From positions 1-12,913 of the forward strand of contig CAYNNP010000193.1 in NCBI GenBank assembly GCA_964398215.1: a stretch of 12,913 nt of DNA, written 5' to 3'. Below, piece by piece: positions 1 through 6,341 of this stretch. Every line of letters begins with the position of its first letter. The first letter of the stretch is position 1. The DNA comes from CAYNNP01 sp964398215 (lineage in GTDB: Bacteria > Planctomycetota > Planctomycetia > Pirellulales > Pirellulaceae). Under the pieces are notes generated by a model. That model did not search any database. It was not told the DNA's origin and worked only from the letters and a program-made list of their open reading frames with translations. Made by a program: the position numbers and the translations under genes.

Positions 1-213
1 GTAATCCCGTGTTTTCGAGCTTTTGGGCGAAGCAGTTGTGGGTAAAGACAAGGCTAACGCATGGGGCTATATGCTGTCGCTGCTTCGCAGCTGGTTTCCT
101 GGTTGTTGAACACGATCGATCAAACGAATCTCGATAAATTTTGAAAAGCGCAACTACAAAACTCACGCTTCGGGTTACCAAAAAACAATGACTGACGTAT
201 CGGAACTGGGATG
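1..213. other. Non-coding left end with repeat-like sequence
   Basis: No credible gene is seen between the window edge and the stop codon of the large RND gene. A short perfect hairpin lies at 79-91 (GCTGC, loop TTC, GCAGC). A short open frame (5-109) follows directly after an in-frame TAA at 2-4 and has no good start. The stretch 162-179 (CTCACGCTTCGGGTTACC) resembles a dispersed intergenic element I associate with Rhodopirellula-like genomes. No hairpin followed by a T run, which would be a terminator for the minus-strand gene ending at 214, is visible. I read this as an intergenic repeat region, possibly the decayed edge of a longer repeat continuing to the left. Confidence 0.5.
162..185. 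repeat. Short dispersed repeat containing GGGTTACC plus A run
   Basis: The 14-base stretch GGGTTACCAAAAAA at 172-185 recurs exactly at 12838-12851, near the other end of the window. In both places it is intergenic and sits close to a CGC/CTC-rich stretch: CTCACGCTTC just before it on the left, and the CGCG...GAGGGAC inverted repeat just after it on the right. This suggests two copies or fragments of one family of intergenic elements. It could still be chance, because only 14 bases match and six of them are A. Confidence 0.4.
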
Positions 214-3200
214 CTAACGTCGTTTGATGCGACGTGATCCTTCAGTTTTGGTGTTTGGGAAGTGAACCTTAAGATGCGGCAAAGATTCTTTGTCGATCGT
301 CAAATTAGTATCAGAAGAATCGTCGGCGGCGGACTCGTCGCTAGCGACGAGCTGTTCGTCGTCATCAATCGTGGATTCTGTCGGCTCGTCGAGCGCAACA
401 GAAGCGTCGGACTTAGACGGTAGGTCGACAGTCTTTTCGCGTTCTTCTGATCCTTCACGTCGCTTGAAAAATCGACCGGCTGGTCCGGCAAGCAGTGCTG
501 GCAGGAGCACCAAATCACCAAACAGGGCGGCTGCCAACAGCACCAACATCAGAGTACCGAAGCGCTGGGTCGGTGTGAACGTCGACAGCGCGAATACGAA
601 TAGGCCAAGTCCACCGACGATGGTTGTTTGAGTCATCGCGGGGCCTACGCGTCGATACGTTTCGATAACCGCATCGACTCGGCTGAATCCCTTGTCCAAA
701 TACGAACGAAACCAACTCAGGAAGTGAATCGTATCGTCGACTGCAACGCCCATTGCGACCGACGCAGTCATCATCGTCCCAATGTCAATCAGGCGGCCAA
801 AGTGGCCCATGACACCAAAGACAAACAAGACTGGAAAGACATTGGGGATCATCGAAATGGCACCGGCGGCGAAACCGTTGCCGGCTTGTGATGGCAGAAA
901 GAAGCTGGCTGGGAATCGTCCAGGATTCAAAAGAACAATCATCACCAACGCGATCAGCACAAACGCCATCCCGATGGATCGAACAAGACTGGCCAGCAGC
1001 GTTCGCTGCGCTTTGTAGACAACAGGAACAAGTCCGGTGTAGACAACCGACAAGCTGCCGTCAGTGCCGACTACTTTGGGGATATTGCCTTCGGCGACAA
1101 CCGCTGTGGCTTGTTGATTGAAAATCGACTGTGCGTCGACCAGAGTCTTGGCACTTGCAAAATCTTCTCGGGTAAGCCCATCACCACCGACCCAAACGAC
1201 TGCATCAACACCGCTAATCACACGGTCCCATTTCTCTGATCCAACTTCGAGAGGCGTGTCGGGTTGCGTTGGGTCGATCCAGACGGGCGTTTTAATGCTT
1301 ACGCCACCAAGGATCTCGTGCAGAGCTGAAAGATAAATTGCTTCGGTGTCGATCAAGTCTTCCTGAGTCGCCATGGCAGTTGGGTCGCCGCCAACGATAT
1401 TTCTCAGCAACGCGACTTCATCGAGCGACTTGGGTTTTCGCTTGCCAATGACGACCACGCGATCTTTGCCACTGAGTTTGACTTTCGCGCCATTGCCATC
1501 TTGATTCGCTAACAGCCCACGAATCAGCTTTTCGCGAGTATCGTACGCACGCATGACAGGTTCGACTGTCGTACGAAGAGTCTTGATGAATTCACCGTAA
1601 GGAACATCCGACAACGCTCCAACACGCAGACTGACGCGCCAGAGTTCGCTGCCTTCGTAGGGCCCATCTTCTTCGATACGCAGATAATCGCTTTCTAGCA
1701 ATTCATCGCGGCCTTCCAGCAACTTGCGATTGAACTGAGAATGAATCGGAGTGTAGTTGTTGCTGACGTACGGCAGTGGTGGCAAAAACGTGTCCGCACT
1801 TGTGGCTTGGCCAACGACATCTAATCCGGTTTCACCCAAGGCTCGATAGACGACTTTGCGTACGCGTGAAACGAGGCGGACTCGGTCCAGCATCGGCAGG
1901 GCCACCAGACGCTGCGAAGGATCAACAGGTTCTTTGTCGGCGGCGTTTTCGTCCTGGCCTTTCGCAGAACCAAATGATTCCTCTTGCATATTCGCTGGCA
2001 TTCGGACGACGACTTCCATCGGCACGAGTTTGCCAAAGTTGTCTTCGACCCAGGCGTAATCATCAATGATTCTGGAGTCAGGATCGAATAGCTTTAGGAG
2101 TTGGACGCTCGTCTTGATCTTTGTCAGTCCGATTGCCCCGCCAACTAGCAGCAGCAGGCAAGAAATCGTAACAAACGCGTGTCGCCGGGTAATCCATTTT
2201 CCAATCGCTGCCCAAGCATCAGAAAGCCAAGACTCAGGGATCGGCTCCGGCTCCTTTGCCTCATTTTTCTTGTCGCTTCGGAAAATCGACGGCGTGAAAG
2301 CTTGCAGTGACGCCGGCAAGTACGTGAACAGGATGGTTAGCGTTGCAACGACACCAATCGCCGCATAGAGCCCAAAGTTTCGGATCGGAGCAAGGTTACT
2401 GGAGTAGAGTGAAATCAACCCAATCGCAGTGGTCAATGCAGCAAGTGAACAAGGGAATAGAGCGTGTTTTATCGCGCGTCCGGCCGCGCCACTTTGGCCG
2501 CGTTCACGGACTTCGTCGCGATAGTAATTGACAACATGAATTGCCCCCGAAAGCCCCAGCACATAGACCAGCGAAGGCATGCTCATCAGGATCGCATCGA
2601 CATGGCCACCCGTCCACCAGACAAACGCCATGCTCAGCACAGCCGAGCTCCCGCCGACAACAAAGACCATCATTGTGATCAGAAAGCTTCGGAAGCACAG
2701 GTAGGAGAGAATCACGCCAACAAAAACGCTGTAGCCGACCAATCGGATCAGCGTCACCGTGCCTTCTTCATCGATGGCGACGTTATCGACGGGTGGTCCG
2801 CCCAATCGAAGCGGCGGCATGCCAGCCAACGTGATTGGGTCTTCGGTATCAAATGGTGGCGGCGCCAATGACGGTGGACTCGCTGGTCGAACTCCCGATT
2901 CGGAAGCCAACTGCAGCAATCGACCTCGTGGCCCACCCAGTACTCCACGGCCAAGAATGTTGGCCAGGTTATCTTTGCCCAGTTTTGTGAGTGTGATCAG
3001 TAGGCAAGTCGTTCGTGGTGGTGGTTCGACTTTCGCGGCATCGAACACCGCGTACCAAGCGTCTTCTTGCTGCTTGACCGTCGCAGTGCCAAGACCTTGA
3101 ATCGAGCCATCGTACTTTTCATCGACGATTGCCTGCACCGTTTTAGCGACTTTGAAATCAAACTCAGCTGGCAAATCCTTAGCCGCCTTTTCACCCAGCT

Positions 3201-4047
3201 CGGCCCGGAAGGCTTTTGCTGACCAGTCAAAATCGTTGGGAACCGCTGGTGCAAAAAGCGTCCCAGTCAATCGGCTCATTGCGCGTCGCATTGCGACAAC
3301 AGGGCGTCGTTTTTCGTCCGTCAAATCGATTGGCCAAAGCGAACCGCCTTCGCGCGAAAGTTCGCGAGCAATCGATTCGCCAGTTTGCACTGAATGGATC
3401 AGTGGAGCACAAAACAAAGACGGATCGTTGTAAAACGGATTCACGTTGCCGTCGTCGTCGCCAAACGCAGTGACCAAGGTGCCTTTGAGTGGACTTTCAC
3501 CGGAATATTTCTTGTACGCTCGTTTGGCGGCGGCGATCACATTCGCCTTGCCTTCCCAGCGGTAAACACGACCATCGCGTGTGATGTAGAACCAAACACC
3601 GTTTGGCGTCGAAAGCCACTTCTCTTCCTCGCCGCCCCAATCGTCCATCGCATCGCCGGCGTAGAACATTTGGTGCTTGATCCCAAACGCCTTGGCTTTC
3701 TCGTACGACTTGACCATCGCCGGTGACATTTCGCTGGTCGGGTCATATTCCGACGACTCACGAATCAGCTTTTTCTCCAGCATCTTCAGACGCTGGTCTT
3801 CGCCATTGCACTTGGGCCAAGTTGCGATGACAAAACTCTCACCAATAAAATGCTTGGCAAACCAGCTCAGCTCTGCTGTTTCTGGGAAATCGCTGGGCAG
3901 CCAGTCTTTGACGTCATTCTCTTTTTGCCCAAGGCTCAGCCGGGCCGCCCGAAAGGCCGATGGCAGAAAGAAGAAGAACGCAAACAGGATCAAAAGCGCA
4001 TAACTCACCTTCAGCGGACTTCGTCGCTCTAAGAAAGGTGTTGTCAT
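214..4047 (-). CDS. RND/MMPL-family membrane exporter (COG1033-like)
   Basis: This is a predicted inner-membrane exporter of the RND superfamily, MMPL type. It reads as 1277 residues from the ATG at 4047; an in-frame TTG at 4071 would add eight residues, and neither start has a good ribosome site. The layout is the duplicated RND plan: a first helix near residues 12-32, a large periplasmic part to about 430, a helix bundle at about 435-590, a seventh helix near 620-640, a second periplasmic part to about 1015, and a second bundle at about 1015-1190. The motif VAVDDTIHF (Asp1104-Asp1105) in the second bundle matches the conserved acidic helix position used for proton coupling in RND proteins. 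A roughly 80-residue, strongly acidic cytoplasmic tail rich in Asp, Glu and Ser ends in the basic RRIKRR. Members of the family export lipids, sterol- or hopanoid-like molecules or drugs; the substrate here cannot be told. No membrane-fusion or outer-membrane partner lies in the window. The gene is transcribed alone, away from the zinc-ribbon gene. Confidence 0.9.
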   Translation of the reverse strand: MTTPFLERRSPLKVSYALLILFAFFFFLPSAFRAARLSLGQKENDVKDWLPSDFPETAELSWFAKHFIGESFVIATWPKCNGEDQRLKMLEKKLIRESSEYDPTSEMSPAMVKSYEKAKAFGIKHQMFYAGDAMDDWGGEEEKWLSTPNGVWFYITRDGRVYRWEGKANVIAAAKRAYKKYSGESPLKGTLVTAFGDDDGNVNPFYNDPSLFCAPLIHSVQTGESIARELSREGGSLWPIDLTDEKRRPVVAMRRAMSRLTGTLFAPAVPNDFDWSAKAFRAELGEKAAKDLPAEFDFKVAKTVQAIVDEKYDGSIQGLGTATVKQQEDAWYAVFDAAKVEPPPRTTCLLITLTKLGKDNLANILGRGVLGGPRGRLLQLASESGVRPASPPSLAPPPFDTEDPITLAGMPPLRLGGPPVDNVAIDEEGTVTLIRLVGYSVFVGVILSYLCFRSFLITMMVFVVGGSSAVLSMAFVWWTGGHVDAILMSMPSLVYVLGLSGAIHVVNYYRDEVRERGQSGAAGRAIKHALFPCSLAALTTAIGLISLYSSNLAPIRNFGLYAAIGVVATLTILFTYLPASLQAFTPSIFRSDKKNEAKEPEPIPESWLSDAWAAIGKWITRRHAFVTISCLLLLVGGAIGLTKIKTSVQLLKLFDPDSRIIDDYAWVEDNFGKLVPMEVVVRMPANMQEESFGSAKGQDENAADKEPVDPSQRLVALPMLDRVRLVSRVRKVVYRALGETGLDVVGQATSADTFLPPLPYVSNNYTPIHSQFNRKLLEGRDELLESDYLRIEEDGPYEGSELWRVSLRVGALSDVPYGEFIKTLRTTVEPVMRAYDTREKLIRGLLANQDGNGAKVKLSGKDRVVVIGKRKPKSLDEVALLRNIVGGDPTAMATQEDLIDTEAIYLSALHEILGGVSIKTPVWIDPTQPDTPLEVGSEKWDRVISGVDAVVWVGGDGLTREDFASAKTLVDAQSIFNQQATAVVAEGNIPKVVGTDGSLSVVYTGLVPVVYKAQRTLLASLVRSIGMAFVLIALVMIVLLNPGRFPASFFLPSQAGNGFAAGAISMIPNVFPVLFVFGVMGHFGRLIDIGTMMTASVAMGVAVDDTIHFLSWFRSYLDKGFSRVDAVIETYRRVGPAMTQTTIVGGLGLFVFALSTFTPTQRFGTLMLVLLAAALFGDLVLLPALLAGPAGRFFKRREGSEEREKTVDLPSKSDASVALDEPTESTIDDDEQLVASDESAADDSSDTNLTIDKESLPHLKVHFPNTKTEGSRRIKRR

Positions 4048-4343
4048 AGGATCAGAATCGGCCGCTGCCAAAGGTGAAGTCTCTGTAGGAAGTTGTCGTT
4101 AAGTTACAGATGCTGGTATTCAGGGTCTACTACAATCGCCGCTGTCCAAGAACGGATCACTGAAACTAGTGTCGCACGGACGTAGATATGTCGAAAACGT
4201 AGATTTTGCCGGTTGAAAGACACTGCTGGATAAGGTTTACATAAGGCCGATGCGGTTGGCGCTGCCGATTGCCGATCAGTTGATTATGATTGCAAAATTG
4301 AATTTGCGAAAGAAACCCTTGTGCTCAAAGTGACTTTGTCGTC
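4048..4343. other. Divergent intergenic region between the RND exporter and zinc-ribbon genes
   Basis: This gap of about 296 bp must hold the promoters of two divergent genes. I see no convincing -35/-10 pair for either one. An 8-bp direct repeat, ACGTAGAT, occurs at 4180-4187 and 4197-4204, 17 bp apart start to start, and GCCGATTGCCGAT contains a short tandem (about 4264-4276). The part nearest the zinc-ribbon gene (about 4280-4315) is AT-rich. No RNA gene, terminator or reading frame stands out. Confidence 0.5.
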
Positions 4344-5012
4344 ATGAAAATCAAGTGCCCCGGTTGCAGTACTGTGCTTGCGATCCCCGAATCCGCCGCC
4401 GGGAAAGTCGTGAAATGCCCGTCTTGCAGCAAGCAATTACGAGCTCCGGGTGGCGCTGCAAAGCCGCAACCCCCTGCCCAGCAGGCTCCTGTCCAACAGG
4501 CACCACCCCCCCAGCCGCAGGCACCTGTCCAGCAAGCGCCGATTCAGCCCGCTCCCACGAATTCTGGTCAAACGACTAAACCTAAGCAGCAATTACCGTC
4601 CTATTTGCCGCCGCCAGAGGTACAGCCATCGGATTTTGGCAGCGACGATATCTTTGGCGAAATCACCCACAATGACCTTAGTGGCGTAAAAGCGGTGTCC
4701 GCGCCTGGGCATGCAGCGCCAGGATCCTCCGGAGGCCATTCAGCTCACTCGCTGGATGCTCACAGCGAAGAGCCCAGCAAAGTTGATTCGGACGGCGCGT
4801 TTGCCAAAAAATTAATCGGATTCCTGGGCGGATTTATTTTCGTCGCAGGCGGAGCCGGATTGATTATCTGGTACGTGGGTTTTGCTGCCGATAGCGAAGA
4901 CGAAGACGGCGTGCGTTTTCGCCGAAGGTCACCCATTGGAATTGGTATCGGCCTGATCGTTACCGGGCTCGGCTGGATGGGCGGAGCGCTCGGTATCTAT
5001 TCAAAAGGTTAA
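4344..5012 (+). CDS. Zinc-ribbon protein with Pro/Gln-rich linker and two membrane helices
   Basis: This 222-residue protein is not recognised as a named family, but its parts are clear. The N-terminus is a compact zinc ribbon with two CxxC knuckles (Cys5, Cys8, Cys25, Cys28), similar to the MJ0042-type ribbons that head many planctomycete membrane proteins. A linker rich in Pro, Gln and Ala (about 40-85) carries imperfect APVQQAP repeats. A polar, Ser/His/Asp-rich region follows to about 150, then two predicted helices (about 157-176 and 197-218) joined by an acidic and then basic loop (DSEDEDG...RFRRR). The ribbon is most likely cytoplasmic, tethered to the inner membrane, and its binding partner is unknown. 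The ATG at 4344 is chosen because the ribbon begins at residue 4; no Shine-Dalgarno site is visible. A run of seven C (4506-4512) lies in the linker. The gene converges on the epimerase gene with 10 bp between stops and no room for a terminator. Confidence 0.8.
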   Translation: MKIKCPGCSTVLAIPESAAGKVVKCPSCSKQLRAPGGAAKPQPPAQQAPVQQAPPPQPQAPVQQAPIQPAPTNSGQTTKPKQQLPSYLPPPEVQPSDFGSDDIFGEITHNDLSGVKAVSAPGHAAPGSSGGHSAHSLDAHSEEPSKVDSDGAFAKKLIGFLGGFIFVAGGAGLIIWYVGFAADSEDEDGVRFRRRSPIGIGIGLIVTGLGWMGGALGIYSKG

Positions 5013-5022
5013 TTCAATCGGA

Positions 5023-6009
5023 TCAAGCGACCGGTTCGACGATACTGCGATAGTACTCGATGCTCATTCGTAGACCTTCGTGAATCGATACCGAAGGATC
5101 GAACTTCAAGTGCTTGCGAGCCTCGTTGATATCGGCCAGCGAGTCGCGAACATCTCCGGCGCGAGGCGGTTCGTGAATCGGCTCGATGTCTTCACCCAAA
5201 ATTTCGCGCAACGACGTCAGCAATTGCAGCAACGTTGTACGTTCACCGCGACCAATATTGAAGGTCTTGCCAGACGCGCCAGGGACGGTTGCTGCCAACA
5301 AATTCGCACGTGCAACGTCTTTCACGTAGACAAAATCGCGTGACTGTTCACCGTCACCGTAAATGATTGGCCGCTCGCCATCCAAAATCATCGAAACAAA
5401 CTTTGGAATGACAGCGCTGTACTCACTGGCTGGATCCTGTCGTGGTCCGAACACGTTGAAATATCGCAGGATGGCGGTTTCGATGCTGAAACCGTGTTGA
5501 AAAGCACGCAGGTACGATTCGGCTGCCAGTTTAGCGGCCGCATACGGCGACAACGGACCAACAGGATCACACTCTCGCTTGGAGACAAACGGTGAATCTC
5601 CATAAGCCGCGCTGGTTGATGCCAGCACCAAACGCTTGGCCCCGCCGGCAACTGCTGCATTCAACAGCTCGACGGTACTGGTTGTACACCAAGCGTGACA
5701 GAGTGCTGGTTCTCGCATGCTTCGAGGAACACTTGCCATGGCTGCCAAATGAAAGATGTACTTGGCTCCGGCGGTGGCCTGTTTGACGATTTGCGAATCC
5801 GCTGCGTCGCCTTCAACAAACTCAAACTCCGGGCACTCATTCAGATGATCGAGGTTGCGGCGAAATCCGGTACTCAAATTGTCCAGGACCCGAACATGGG
5901 CACCTTGCTCCAGCAAAGCATCGGTTAAATGAGATCCGATGAACCCCGATCCACCTGTCACCAAACACAGTTGACCAGCCAGATCTTTTACGTCGTTTGG
6001 AAGCTGCAT
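5023..6009 (-). CDS. NAD-dependent UDP-sugar 4-epimerase-like SDR protein (WbpP/GalE type)
   Basis: This is an extended short-chain dehydrogenase/reductase of 328 residues, the usual length for the family. The N-terminal dinucleotide-binding loop is TGGSGFIG (residues 18-25). The catalytic pair is Tyr156 and Lys160 in SPYAAAKLAAE, with the STS stretch at 131-133 supplying the Ser/Thr. The segments SVPRSM, FNVFGPRQDP and the C-terminal PRAGDVRDSLADI resemble WbpP-type UDP-GlcNAc/UDP-GalNAc 4-epimerases and related UDP-sugar epimerases. It would interconvert UDP-hexoses or UDP-N-acetylhexosamines for polysaccharide synthesis in the cytoplasm; the exact sugar is uncertain. One oddity is HAWCTTSTVELL at about 105-116, where many relatives have an Asn-Val-x-Gly-Thr turn. 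The ATG at 6009 is preferred; a GTG at 6072 would add 21 residues that do not look like family sequence. It is divergent from the kinase-exosortase operon, which supports a role in exopolysaccharide precursor supply. Confidence 0.88.
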   Translation of the reverse strand: MQLPNDVKDLAGQLCLVTGGSGFIGSHLTDALLEQGAHVRVLDNLSTGFRRNLDHLNECPEFEFVEGDAADSQIVKQATAGAKYIFHLAAMASVPRSMREPALCHAWCTTSTVELLNAAVAGGAKRLVLASTSAAYGDSPFVSKRECDPVGPLSPYAAAKLAAESYLRAFQHGFSIETAILRYFNVFGPRQDPASEYSAVIPKFVSMILDGERPIIYGDGEQSRDFVYVKDVARANLLAATVPGASGKTFNIGRGERTTLLQLLTSLREILGEDIEPIHEPPRAGDVRDSLADINEARKHLKFDPSVSIHEGLRMSIEYYRSIVEPVA

Positions 6010-6341
6010 TGCATTTGCTCGTTTTTGTAATAAATCGTTCAGTTTATGGCATAGGAAATTGGTTTTGGTCACGACAATGCCACTTGCCGACCGGTCAGAC
6101 TCTTCCGATTGTAGAAGTTATGACGACACATTCACCACAAGGCAGTCTCACAGGAACTTCAACCAACCTCCGCACGTCTTAATCATTACCCTCGGATTGT
6201 ACGAATGGATGGGATTGTTTGGATCTGCGAAGAGTTTTGCCAAGAGATGGACAACCAATAACTATTCTTCGGGGTGTACCAGGGATAAACTGGATGGCAC
6301 TCGTGGCTTTACCTCCTTTGACTTGCGGGCTACCCAGCCAG
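6010..6341. other. Divergent intergenic region upstream of the exopolysaccharide operon
   Basis: These 332 bp lie between the epimerase start and the preferred start of the Wzc-like gene, and should contain both promoters. The part next to the epimerase (about 6020-6050) is AT-rich. A perfect 8-bp palindrome GACCGGTC lies at 6089-6096. I could not find a convincing sigma-70 or sigma-54 promoter for either gene. The kinase frame is open upstream to a TTG at 6219, and an ATG at 6294 has a weak AGGGA at 6281-6285, so part of this region could be translated if an earlier start is used. Confidence 0.45.

Noticed and set aside
5..109. Short open frame at the left edge ending in SLLRSWFPGC
   Set aside because: An in-frame TAA lies at 2-4, the only ATG leaves a very short peptide, and the DNA looks like part of an intergenic repeat with a small hairpin at 79-91.
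2464..2871. 135-codon open frame on the plus strand inside the RND gene
   Set aside because: It is antisense to a clearly coding membrane-helix region and its translation has no domain or sensible composition.
4923..5012. C-terminus of the zinc-ribbon protein as an exosortase sorting signal
   Set aside because: Sorting signals place a short motif first, then a helix, then a basic end. Here the basic RFRRR precedes the last helix and only YSKG follows it.
5013..5022. Terminator between the convergent zinc-ribbon and epimerase genes
   Set aside because: Only 10 bp separate the stops and they form no hairpin.
6010..6341. Sigma-54 or sigma-70 promoter for the exopolysaccharide operon
   Set aside because: Several TTG-containing hexamers were tried, but none had a fair -10 at proper spacing and no GG-N10-GC pair was convincing.
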